Assembly: GCA_964498065.1 (NCBI GenBank)
Contig: CAZCFZ010000080.1
Location: 1 to 17,226 of the forward strand
Direction of reading: 5' to 3'
Length of the DNA stretch: 17,226 bases
Source of the DNA: FEN-1297 sp964498065
GTDB lineage: Bacteria > Bacteroidota > Ignavibacteria > Ignavibacteriales > Ignavibacteriaceae
A model generated the notes under the pieces. The model was not told the origin of the DNA, did no database searches, and saw only the letters and a program-made list of their open reading frames with translations. This document shows, piece after piece, positions 1 through 6,476 of this stretch (within the stretch, counting starts at the first letter, position 1; the number at the start of each line of letters is the position of its first letter). A program made the translations under genes and the position numbers.

Positions 1-241
1 GGCCTTGCGCATAACCCGCCGCACATAATTAACGGGCAGCAATGAAAAAACCAAGCCGAAGATTAAGCCGCAGGTGCGTAAATCCTGTCCCGACGAAAGT
101 CGGGATCTCGTACGCACCGGAGGCAAGTTTAATAATTTTGTACGAACACTTTGAATGAGTTTACCGAAACGGAACGACTAACATTAAAATTACAAAAACG
201 CCGAGTACGAGTTTGCGGTCGGGTTGATGCGCTGGTTAGCC
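1..241 (-). repeat. attC-like inverted-repeat element (copy 1)
   Basis: The two ends are imperfect inverted repeats. Bases 7-22 pair with 215-232 (GCGCAT/ATGCGC, AACCCG/CGGGTT, CCGC/GCGG), leaving single unpaired bases T219 and G226 on one arm only. One-sided extrahelical T and G bases are a known hallmark of folded integron attC sites. Bases 1-24 match 1513-1536 at 22 of 24 positions. Read on the minus strand, the element ends in GTTATGC, one mismatch from the attC R' consensus GTTRRRY. At about 241 bp it is longer than most attC sites (roughly 57-141 bp), and part of its middle is a separate hairpin (73-118). It lies directly downstream of the oxidoreductase gene, where a cassette attC should be. 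It could instead be another palindromic repeat family. Confidence 0.4.
73..118. repeat. nested GAAA-loop hairpin inside the attC-like element
   Basis: The outer stem is GGTGCGTA (73-80) with TACGCACC (111-118). The inner stem is TCCCGAC (88-94) with GTCGGGA (99-105), closed by a GAAA tetraloop. Both stems are perfect. This looks like a small mobile palindromic (REP-type) repeat sitting within the larger element; that origin is inference. Confidence 0.6.
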
Positions 242-270
242 AGCTTTTTATTACTATTTTATTATATAAT

Positions 271-858
271 TTAACTTAGTCTTTCAAAATGTTTCTCGAT
301 TTTATATAACCACTTTTTCCTTTTTTTATCTGAAACGAACTTAACCATACTGAGGTTTATCCATTTTCTATGTTTATATCCTGTTTTCCAAAATGTCCCA
401 AGTAGAACAGCTTTCTTTATAGCATTACCAAATAATATCCGGTAAAAAAAAGATGCACTATTCATTGTAGTTATCAATGTTACTCCATTCAGTTTATGAA
501 AATTCTTTTTCATAAAACCTTTCTGAGTATAATTATATGCTACTCCGGGAAATATTACTTTATCGATAAATCCTTTTGTCATTGCCGGCATTAATTCCCA
601 CCAAATAGGAAATATTAAAATCATATGTTCTGACTCTTGAATACGTCTCTTATATTCTAAAACCTTGTGATCAACTGCTTTTTTTTCTTTGAAACCCTTT
701 AAATCTGCCGCTGACATTACAGGATTGAAGCCTTCTTTGTCAAGATGAATTAAATCGATCTTGTGATTCCCTTTTTTTAATCCTTGTGTAACTGAACTTA
801 AAATTGCATTACAAAAACTTCCTTCATACGGATGATTAAATATTATTACTGTTTTCAT
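271..858 (-). CDS. Flavodoxin-fold NAD(P)H oxidoreductase (quinone reductase-like)
   Basis: The 195-residue product fits the Flavodoxin_2 family of NAD(P)H:quinone/azo reductases, soluble FMN or FAD enzymes that pass two electrons from NAD(P)H to quinones and similar compounds. The N-terminus MKTVIIFNHPYEGSFCNAI (1-19) is the first beta strand plus phosphate-binding loop for the flavin. Residues 83-110 (FPIWWELMPAMTKGFIDKV, then PGVAYNY) are the family's second signature, which packs on the isoalloxazine ring. Length is usual for the family. It is the downstream gene of a probable pair with the Crp/Fnr regulator at 940-1491; the 81-bp gap carries two inverted repeats that could serve as operators. 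No clear Shine-Dalgarno precedes the ATG. The physiological substrate cannot be told. Confidence 0.85.
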   Translation of the reverse strand: MKTVIIFNHPYEGSFCNAILSSVTQGLKKGNHKIDLIHLDKEGFNPVMSAADLKGFKEKKAVDHKVLEYKRRIQESEHMILIFPIWWELMPAMTKGFIDKVIFPGVAYNYTQKGFMKKNFHKLNGVTLITTMNSASFFYRILFGNAIKKAVLLGTFWKTGYKHRKWINLSMVKFVSDKKRKKWLYKIEKHFERLS

Positions 859-889
859 TTTCGTGCCATTATTTTATTTGCACGAAAAT
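857..889. promoter_or_regulatory. 10-bp inverted repeat touching the oxidoreductase start codon
   Basis: ATTTTCGTGC (857-866) and GCACGAAAAT (880-889) are perfect inverted repeats 13 bp apart. One arm overlaps the ATG at 856-858. In mRNA this would be a hairpin closing over the initiation region; in DNA it could be a dimeric repressor site. No ribosome-binding site is visible next to it. Confidence 0.4.
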
Positions 890-914
890 TATTATTTCAA
901 TTTCAATTGTACGA

Positions 915-926
915 TAACAATTGTTA
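915..926. promoter_or_regulatory. 12-bp palindrome, candidate operator (copy 1)
   Basis: TAACAATTGTTA is a perfect palindrome 57 bp upstream of the oxidoreductase start codon. The same 12 bases recur at 1620-1631, upstream of the regulator gene, and I saw no other copy in the window. The placement suggests a binding site for the adjacent Crp/Fnr-type protein; this is inference. Confidence 0.4.
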
Positions 927-939
927 ATAAATACAGATA

Positions 940-1491
940 CTAAATCTTATTTCTAATTCTACTTAGTGAAACAGAAGTAATTCCCAAATAAGAAGCAATA
1001 TAATGTTGTGGTATACGTTGTATAATATGTGGCTTTTCTTTTAAGAGTTTCAGGTATCTTTCTTTAGGCTTGTCTTTAATTAATGAAAGGAATTGCTCCA
1101 TATAATAAATCTGACGTTCAAGTGTTGCTTCGAATATAATGTTTTTAAAAACCGGAAACTTTTTCATCAACATTTCAAAGTCTTTCTTCATTATATAATA
1201 AAGGATTGATGGTTCAATGGTTTCAAGATAAAAAGGACTCGGTAGATTTTTACTAAAACTTTCAATTGATGAAACACCTTCATTCTCAAAAAAGAATTGA
1301 AAAGTAATATCTTTCCCATTATTATTAAACCATAGTCTCAAACAACCTTTCTCAATCCAATAAGCTCTTTTCGATATTTCTCCCTCTTTCAACAGAACTG
1401 TTTTAGTAGGAACATCCAAACGTTTCCATAAATGTTTGTATTTGTCCCAATTTATTTGAGTGCTTATTTTATTTAGATTTTCAATAATCAT
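940..1491 (-). CDS. Crp/Fnr family transcriptional regulator
   Basis: A 183-residue Crp/Fnr regulator of the short Bacteroidota type. Residues about 25-115 form the cyclic-nucleotide-binding-like jelly roll (KTVLLKEGEISKRAYWIEKG then RLWF). The C-terminal helix-turn-helix is at 160-183 (IPQHYIASYLGITSVSLSRI), preceded by the family's usual KERYLKLLKEKPHI linker. No cysteine cluster for an Fnr iron-sulfur cluster is visible, and the ligand, if any, is unknown. It is probably co-transcribed with the oxidoreductase gene at 271-858; regulator plus redox enzyme is a common pairing. The ATG lies about 35 bp inside the putative cassette boundary at 1526/1527, as is typical for integron cassettes. 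Confidence 0.88.
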   Translation of the reverse strand: MIIENLNKISTQINWDKYKHLWKRLDVPTKTVLLKEGEISKRAYWIEKGCLRLWFNNNGKDITFQFFFENEGVSSIESFSKNLPSPFYLETIEPSILYYIMKKDFEMLMKKFPVFKNIIFEATLERQIYYMEQFLSLIKDKPKERYLKLLKEKPHIIQRIPQHYIASYLGITSVSLSRIRNKI

Positions 1492-1512
1492 ATTTTAAAT
1501 ATGCTAGCTAAA

Positions 1513-1634
1513 GGCCTTGCGCCTAACCCGCCGCTCAATAAAGCTTCGCACCATTAGTCACAACTGCTAATAATTAAGTTGAAGGTCAGTATTCGGTGGC
1601 TGAATGCTCTTCCATTTTTTAACAATTGTTAGAT
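1513..1634 (-). repeat. attC-like element (copy 2)
   Basis: Bases 1513-1536 repeat bases 1-24 with two mismatches. Read on the minus strand, the element starts with ATCTAAC (1634 to 1628), a perfect match to attC R'' (RYYYAAC), and ends with GTTAGGC (1527 to 1521), a perfect match to R' (GTTRRRY). The span of 114 bp is within the usual attC range. The arms next to these boxes pair only poorly; the best partner of the right-end motif is 1594-1609. It may therefore be a decayed or unrelated site. Confidence 0.4.
1620..1631. promoter_or_regulatory. 12-bp palindrome, candidate operator (copy 2)
   Basis: This is identical to 915-926 (TAACAATTGTTA). It lies about 130 bp upstream of the Crp/Fnr start codon, a position compatible with autoregulation. 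It also overlaps the R''-like box of the attC-like element, so its role is ambiguous. Confidence 0.35.
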
Positions 1635-1645
1635 TTACAATATCC

Positions 1646-1759
1646 CTATATATAGCTTTCTAATTCTTCCTTAACCTTCAACTCATTTTTATAAAATGTC
1701 TGTTTTATTTTTTCTCTTAGATTATTATTCAATTCCGGTTTGTCTCCCATAGTTGTCAT
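1646..1759 (-). pseudogene. Possible gene remnant (37 codons)
   Basis: A minus-strand frame of 37 codons reads MTTMGDKPELNNNLREKI then KQTFYKNELKVKEELESYI and ends at TAG. The frame is open for six more codons upstream and then meets a TGA. The helical, charged sequence ending at a stop looks like the C-terminal tail of a larger protein, with weak similarity in style to sulfotransferase tails. It could equally be a chance frame. No family is assigned. Confidence 0.2.
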
Positions 1760-2047
1760 AATGTAGTTGTAAAGTCCTCACCCTAATTATCTTGGCTAAT
1801 TATGTGTGAATAAAGTTAAGAATAATATTTATTAAATGCAGAAAAAAGTTTCAAATTCACTTTTGCCATAAAAGAATTGTTAATAGATCCCCACTAGTTC
1901 CCATATCTGCCCCAAAGTGTTGGTAATAATTTTCAAACCAGATAAAGGATTCAATTTAATTCTATATAGAAAATCAGATTGTAAAATTTTTTTTATAATT
2001 TTTTATTTTACTTTATAAAAGGAATTTTTATTAAAGCTCAAGCCGGA
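1760..2047. other. Intergenic stretch, nothing recognised
   Basis: This is AT-rich non-coding DNA between the possible remnant and the small acidic gene. I see no convincing frame, RNA gene or strong hairpin in it. Confidence 0.5.
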
Positions 2048-2260
2048 TTATTCATCCGGCTTAAGCCCTAAGAGTTCATTTACACGTTCATCATCAAATT
2101 GAGTCTCCGGCCAGCTTAGTTCGGTTATTGAGTCTTCACCAATTCTCTGGCAGTCAAGATCAACAACAATTATTCTTTGATTTGCATTGTCTGAATACGC
2201 TTCCGTTATTATATCTTTATCTATAACTATTACTACAACATCATTCATTTCTTCATCCAT
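2048..2260 (-). CDS. Small acidic hypothetical protein
   Basis: A 70-residue, strongly acidic protein whose hydrophobic and charged segments alternate like beta strands (DVVVIVIDKD, QRIIVVDLDCQRIGED), ending in LSWPETQFDDERVNELLGLK. It has no signal peptide or membrane segment. Its ATG overlaps by 8 bp the stop codon of an upstream frame (2253-2480), which is typical of translational coupling and argues that both are or were real genes. Similar small acidic proteins occur in plasmid and phage-derived regions, but I cannot name the family or a function. Confidence 0.6.
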   Translation of the reverse strand: MDEEMNDVVVIVIDKDIITEAYSDNANQRIIVVDLDCQRIGEDSITELSWPETQFDDERVNELLGLKPDE

Positions 2261-2480
2261 ACTTCTTTTCTCCGAGATATAACTGAATTGATGTCTTTAT
2301 TGTTTCCCAAGTTATTCCGTACTCCGAATCAATATGTGAATCATTGTTATCGATTATTTCAATTGCATCTGCAGTAGTTAATTTTTCTACTATTTTCCTA
2401 AAAGGAAAAAGTATAGGGAGATTGCCTCCATGAAGATCTTGTTCCGGTCCCCAGAAATAGAATATTGGTAGTAAAGGAAC
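2253..2480 (-). pseudogene. 5'-truncated gene overlapping the small acidic gene
   Basis: A minus-strand frame of 75 codons is open from a TAA at 2481-2483 to a TGA at 2253-2255, with no ATG, GTG or TTG codon in it. The translation is protein-like: LPIFYFWGPEQDLHGGNLPI, then LFPFRKIVEKLTTADAIEII, then DNNDSHIDSEYGITWETIKT. The stop overlaps the start of the next gene as ATGGATGA. The missing start and the abrupt upstream stop indicate that the N-terminal part has been deleted, leaving a C-terminal remnant. The family is not recognised. Confidence 0.5.
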
Positions 2481-2483
2481 TTA

Positions 2484-2762
2484 TAGGACACGAACATGGA
2501 AACACTACCAACCGGTATTATAACCAAACCAGTATAAACAAAATGAAAAAGAACTATTAAAGTTTAAACGGCCACAACCATAGAAAATAAATCCTACAAA
2601 AAACTAACAAAACACTTTAAATCTACCAGCTTTATCCTTAGTAATTCAAAATCATTTACTTATAAAAATGGCATAGTAATTGGCATATTAAATGGGAAAA
2701 AACTAGTAAAATTGAGGTCAATTTAGGTCAGCTTGTAGCTAAACTCACAATTCTTACAAATA
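2484..2762. other. Intergenic stretch next to tRNA-Thr
   Basis: No gene is visible. It lies between a truncated gene and a tRNA, where integrating elements often leave debris, but I see no integrase and no duplicated tRNA 3' end that would prove an attachment site. Confidence 0.4.
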
Positions 2763-2796
2763 AAAAAGTGCGATATTCAATTGAATTCGCACTTTT
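2763..2796 (-). terminator. Intrinsic terminator of tRNA-Thr
   Basis: On the minus strand, right after the encoded CCA, AAAAGTGCGA pairs with TCGCACTTTT across a short loop and ends in a T run. It terminates the tRNA and probably also read-through from the CorC-like gene upstream. Confidence 0.75.
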
Positions 2797-2871
2797 GGAG
2801 CTGGCGGACGGATTTGAACCGCCGACCGGCTGATTACAAATCAGCTGCTCTACCAGCTGAGCTACGCCAGC
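2796..2871 (-). tRNA. tRNA-Thr (anticodon UGU)
   Basis: The minus strand gives a full cloverleaf. The acceptor stem is GCTGGCG with CGCCAGC, the discriminator base is T (2799), and the CCA end is encoded (2796-2798). The D-loop has AGCTCAGCTGGTAGAGC, the anticodon stem is GCTGA/TCAGC with loop TTTGTAA (anticodon TGT, decoding ACA), and the T-arm reads GGCGGTTCAAATCCGTC. Length is 73 nt without CCA. Confidence 0.97.
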
Positions 2872-2942
2872 AAATTTGCGGAACAAAACTAATACAATTT
2901 AAAATTCTTTGCAAGCATTCAATATGTATGCTGAAAATATTT

Positions 2943-4268
2943 TTAACTTTCTTTTTTATCACCATTCTCAAAAAAATTGTCGCTCTTTGAATATACTCTG
3001 AACTGAACCATCTTCTGCCTGATTTTTTTTATCAATTCAAAAACCAGGTCGTCATATTCGAATACTTCACCGTTGTTTAAAATCTTACCCGATTTATCTG
3101 CTATAAAACCGGCTAATGTATTATATTCATCGGAAACCGGAATTTTAGCATTAAACGAATCATTAAAATCATCTATTGTGATAGAACCGAGTATATAATA
3201 TTTACCATCCTGCAGTTTACTGAAATCTTTTACTTCCACTTTTGTATTATCCCATATGTCCCCTACAATTTCCTCAAGAATATCTTCAATGGTAATTATT
3301 CCTTCGGTTCCGCCGTATTCATCGGTTACTATAGCAAGTCTCTCGCCGCGATTCTGCATTTCTTTTAAAATTCCGGATATCAACTTTGTTTCCGGGACAA
3401 AATATGCAGGTCTAATTAAACTTTTAACAACAACCGGCTTCTCGGTAATATACAATTTCATAAAATCTTTTGAATGAAGAACTCCTATTATATTATCTAT
3501 AGAATCTTTATAAATGGGAATAAGTGAATGATTTATTTTAACAATTTCTTTAACAAGCACATCAATATCTTCCGTCATTTCAATTGCTACCATTTCAGTC
3601 CGTGGAATCATTACTTCATTTGCATGCAAATCATTAAACTCAAAAATATTTTCAATTATCTCATGTTCGGTTTCATCTATGGCGCCGGATTTTACTCCTT
3701 CCGAAATAATAATTCTTATTTCATCCTCAGAAAACCTGGTTTGAGAAAAATCTGTCTTTTCCTTTATCGGCTTTATTAAATAATTGCTCACATTAGTTAC
3801 AATTCTAACAGGTATTTTAAATATTGAAGTTATTAATAATGCAAATTTAATCGATGCCTTGCCTAATCTTTCCGAATATTTAAACCCGATGGCTTTAGGG
3901 ACTAAAATTCCCAGGACCAATGTTAAAAATGCAACTATGAATAAGCCGAGTACAAAACTTATATAAAGCGAATATCTGCTAATTATAACTAACCTCGAAT
4001 CGCCGAGATAAGGATTTAATAAATTGATAAAAATAAGTAATGTTAACATTGCCGAAGCAAACAAGCATAATGTTGTAATTATTTGTACGGTACCGAAAAA
4101 AAGGTTTGGTTCTTTTTGTATAGTTTCAAATGCCCTGGCTGTTTTATCATTATGCTCCTTTAATTCTTCAATTTTATTTTTACCGAAAGAAGCAATCGCT
4201 ATCTCAATAGCGGAAGTATATCCGGAGATTAAGATTAGTATAAATGCTATAATAGCTTCAAACAACAT
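2943..4268 (-). CDS. CNNM/CorC (HlyC/CorC) family membrane protein
   Basis: A 441-residue protein with the full CorB/CorC-type layout. An N-terminal DUF21/CNNM membrane domain spans about 1-165 (with SGYTSAIEIAIASFGKNKIE at 15-34). Two CBS domains span about 215-335, including the signature DEYGGTEGIITIEDILEEIV at 316-335. A CorC_HlyC domain follows at about 350-430. Members act in the inner membrane in magnesium or cobalt homeostasis, with CBS domains sensing nucleotides. In Bacteroidota the gliding-associated GldE has the same layout, so the exact role is open. Length is normal. Start chosen at MLFEAIIAFILIL, the first ATG before the first membrane segment; no Shine-Dalgarno is seen. tRNA-Thr lies just downstream on the same strand. 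Confidence 0.9.
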   Translation of the reverse strand: MLFEAIIAFILILISGYTSAIEIAIASFGKNKIEELKEHNDKTARAFETIQKEPNLFFGTVQIITTLCLFASAMLTLLIFINLLNPYLGDSRLVIISRYSLYISFVLGLFIVAFLTLVLGILVPKAIGFKYSERLGKASIKFALLITSIFKIPVRIVTNVSNYLIKPIKEKTDFSQTRFSEDEIRIIISEGVKSGAIDETEHEIIENIFEFNDLHANEVMIPRTEMVAIEMTEDIDVLVKEIVKINHSLIPIYKDSIDNIIGVLHSKDFMKLYITEKPVVVKSLIRPAYFVPETKLISGILKEMQNRGERLAIVTDEYGGTEGIITIEDILEEIVGDIWDNTKVEVKDFSKLQDGKYYILGSITIDDFNDSFNAKIPVSDEYNTLAGFIADKSGKILNNGEVFEYDDLVFELIKKIRQKMVQFRVYSKSDNFFENGDKKES

Positions 4269-4541
4269 AATTTTTAATTTAGAATTTTTCTTGTAAAAAC
4301 TATCAAATTATAACAAATTTTCGGCTTATATAATAAAAATGCGTTGAAAAATTATTTTTAACCAAATTGATTTAATATCCAATAATAATTTTATTAACCG
4401 ATTATATATTAAATCTTATATTTAAATTTACAAAATATTTAAATTTCTTTTGTAAAAATGTATTGTTATTTACAATTTGAACAACGTTCGAAATTATTTT
4501 ACTATTTTTAAGTTTTTTTAAATCTATTTAATTATTTAATA

Positions 4542-4883
4542 ATGGTACCAAAACAAATTAAAATTGTTGAGAAAGAAAATCTTCTTTTAAAATGGAATGA
4601 TGATTCCGAAAGCATAATTAGTCTAAAATACTTACGGGATGAGTGTCCTTGTGCAGGATGTAAGGGTGAAACAGTGTTGTTAAAAACTTACAGACCGCCT
4701 AAACCTGCAAGTAAACATCCTGAAATGTATAAAATTAAGGATATTAAAACTGTCGGCGGTTATGCCATACAAATAATTTGGAAAGACGGACACGATACGG
4801 GAATTTATACATGGGATTATCTAAAACAGCTTTCACTGGATCAAGATGATAATGAAAAACATAATTACGATAAATTGATTTAA
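4542..4883 (+). CDS. DUF971 (GBBH-like N-terminal domain) protein
   Basis: A 113-residue single-domain protein of the DUF971 family, the domain found at the N-terminus of gamma-butyrobetaine hydroxylases and the C-terminus of HCF101-type Fe-S proteins. Diagnostic motifs are LRDECPCAGC (31-40; C35, C37 and C40 are candidate metal ligands) and GGYAIQIIWKDGHDTGIYTW (72-91; H84, D85). The free-standing form has no established function; metal binding is inferred from family knowledge. Its stop codon overlaps the next start as TAATG, so it is translationally coupled to the RNA methyltransferase. No Shine-Dalgarno before the ATG. Confidence 0.88.
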   Translation: MVPKQIKIVEKENLLLKWNDDSESIISLKYLRDECPCAGCKGETVLLKTYRPPKPASKHPEMYKIKDIKTVGGYAIQIIWKDGHDTGIYTWDYLKQLSLDQDDNEKHNYDKLI

Positions 4884-5644
4884 TGATTTCGTCAAATCAA
4901 TTAAAATATTATTCTTCGCTGCTTTATAAGAAATACCGGAATGAAGAAAATAAATTTATTATCGAAGGTAAAAAAATTATTCTTGAAGGAATTAATAGCT
5001 CTTTTAAATGTGAAGTAATATTAACTACTAACCGGTTTATTGAGAACAATAGAGATTTCTTTAATAAAATAGATTCCGGGTCAAACCGGGTTGAAGTTAT
5101 TAAAGACAGTGATTTAAAAAGAATAAGCAATACTGTAAATCCGCAAGGTATTACAGCGGTGTTTTTAAAAGGAGATAGAAAGAGCGCCAATGTTTCGTTT
5201 GAATCTAATTCTATTGTATATCTGGATAATATATCAGAACCCGGAAATTTAGGAACTATTATTAGAAACTGCGATTGGTTTGGAATACCGGAAATTATTT
5301 TAAGTCCTGATTGCGCAGAATTGTTTAGTCCGAAAACAATAAGAGCAAGTATGGGATCGTTATTTCATTTAAATATTATTGAAAATACGTCACTGAAATC
5401 TTTATATAAAAGGATAAAAGAGAACGGATATAAAGTTTTATGCGCTGATACAAAAGGCATAAATATTTTCAAATTTAACGCAAGTTCAAAAATAATTGTT
5501 ATATTTTCAAATGAAGCGAAGGGACCAAGCGATGAAATTTTAAAACTTTCAGATGAAATTATAACTGTTCCCAAAATAGGAGGCGCCGAATCATTAAATG
5601 TTGCAAGTGCTTCGGCAATTATTTTAGCAAAGTTGACAAATTGA
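4883..5644 (+). CDS. TrmH/SpoU-family RNA 2'-O-methyltransferase
   Basis: A 253-residue SPOUT-class enzyme that would transfer a methyl group from S-adenosylmethionine to a ribose 2'-OH in rRNA or tRNA. The N-terminal substrate-binding domain is about 1-105. The catalytic trefoil knot follows, with motif 1 SEPGNLGTIIRNCDWFG (118-134, probable catalytic R128), motif 2 IFSNEAKG (207-214) and motif 3 VPKIGGAESLNVASASAII (229-247). Motif 2 reads NEAKG where NEARG or NEGxG is common, and motif 3 has the asparagine-containing ESLNV core. The domain layout is like RlmB/MRM3-type enzymes; the target nucleotide cannot be deduced. It is coupled to the DUF971 gene through TAATG. Confidence 0.9.
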   Translation: MISSNQLKYYSSLLYKKYRNEENKFIIEGKKIILEGINSSFKCEVILTTNRFIENNRDFFNKIDSGSNRVEVIKDSDLKRISNTVNPQGITAVFLKGDRKSANVSFESNSIVYLDNISEPGNLGTIIRNCDWFGIPEIILSPDCAELFSPKTIRASMGSLFHLNIIENTSLKSLYKRIKENGYKVLCADTKGINIFKFNASSKIIVIFSNEAKGPSDEILKLSDEIITVPKIGGAESLNVASASAIILAKLTN

Positions 5645-5930
5645 TTCAAAAGGCTTAAATCGCATAAAATTAAAAAAAATACTTGAAAAAAAGGAAAAAA
5701 TAAGCTTAATTAGACTTTAAGATAAATATATTATTATTATTTATTCAGTATTTAAATCTAATTTTTTTTGACAAATATTTTTTGATTGACAATTCTTGAA
5801 AAGAGGCGGTGTAAGTCTTTCATTCTAAATGCTTAAAGTTTTACGATACTTATAATTTCATACTTGCAAGTAACGTAAAATACTACCTATTTTTAGTAAG
5901 AAATTTATTTGATAGTAAATTAATAATCAC
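5645..5930. promoter_or_regulatory. Upstream region of the two-gene SNF2-like operon
   Basis: This 286-bp AT-rich gap must hold the operon promoter. Two TTGACA boxes are present (5768-5773, 5786-5791) but neither has a good -10 box at 17 bp. A TATAAT lies at 5851-5856 without a good -35. The promoter cannot be placed with confidence. Confidence 0.3.
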
Positions 5931-5936
5931 AAGGAG
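5931..5936 (+). promoter_or_regulatory. Strong Shine-Dalgarno for the 177-residue gene
   Basis: AAGGAG lies six bases before the ATG at 5943. It fixes the start and contrasts with most neighbouring genes, which lack such a site. Confidence 0.8.
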
Positions 5937-5942
5937 TGTATT

Positions 5943-6476
5943 ATGGCCTTATCTAAAATTGCATTTTTAGAAACTTATGCTCTTGAAAATAACGAAGGCA
6001 TAATGGGTGCAATACTTGTAACTGATTCCGATACTAAACCAATAGAATTTAGGGTGACCGCACCCATAAAACCTACAAACTTTCAAAAAACTTTGTATGG
6101 CGACGTTTTAATGGAACATGTTCTTGTCGAACTGGTTTCTGTTCCATTACTGAGTGCAATTTCTCAGGAAATTGATTTGATCCTCGTAAGAGATCCTTTT
6201 TTCCTGGGTGCAAATAATAAACAAGGCGTCAGAGTGGTTAGAGTATACAGTCAAAATGATCACCCTTCCAGAGAAGGAGCCGCTAAGGAAGAAATAAATT
6301 CACCTGCCGGAGATAATACAAAAACTTTTATAGAAACTTCCAAAAAATTTGAAGCCGAACTCCCGGAAATTAAAAAGGAAATAAATTCCGTATCTGAAAA
6401 TCGTAATTTCCTGGAACCTTTCGAAAGGCTTAAAGTTGCATGTGAACAGGTCCACCTGCAAAAAACCGGTGAATAA
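5943..6476 (+). CDS. Hypothetical protein, partner of the SNF2-like protein
   Basis: A 177-residue protein that I do not recognise. Residues 1-105 look like a compact alpha/beta domain: MALSKIAFLETYALENNEGI, GAILVTDSD, PIEFRVTAPIKPTNFQKTLY, then an amphipathic helix LMEHVLVELVSVPLLSAI and IDLILVRDP. Residues 106-130 are a polar, flexible linker, and 131-175 are charged and probably helical. No signal peptide, membrane segment or catalytic motif is visible, so it should be cytoplasmic. Its stop overlaps the ATG of the 926-residue gene (TAATG at 6474-6478), implying coupled translation and probably a complex between the two products. A strong ribosome-binding site suggests it is made in quantity. 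Confidence 0.85.
   Translation: MALSKIAFLETYALENNEGIMGAILVTDSDTKPIEFRVTAPIKPTNFQKTLYGDVLMEHVLVELVSVPLLSAISQEIDLILVRDPFFLGANNKQGVRVVRVYSQNDHPSREGAAKEEINSPAGDNTKTFIETSKKFEAELPEIKKEINSVSENRNFLEPFERLKVACEQVHLQKTGE

Noticed and set aside
2484..2871. tRNA-Thr as attachment site of an integrated island
   Set aside because: No integrase and no second copy of the tRNA 3' end were found in the window.
2781..2990. Plus-strand frame beginning MNSHFWSWRTDLNRRPADYK
   Set aside because: It is the antisense reading of tRNA-Thr; this translation is a well-known artefact and not a protein.
5768..5791. Two TTGACA boxes as a sigma-70 promoter
   Set aside because: Neither has a suitable -10 element at the usual distance, and FCB-group promoters often do not use TTGACA.
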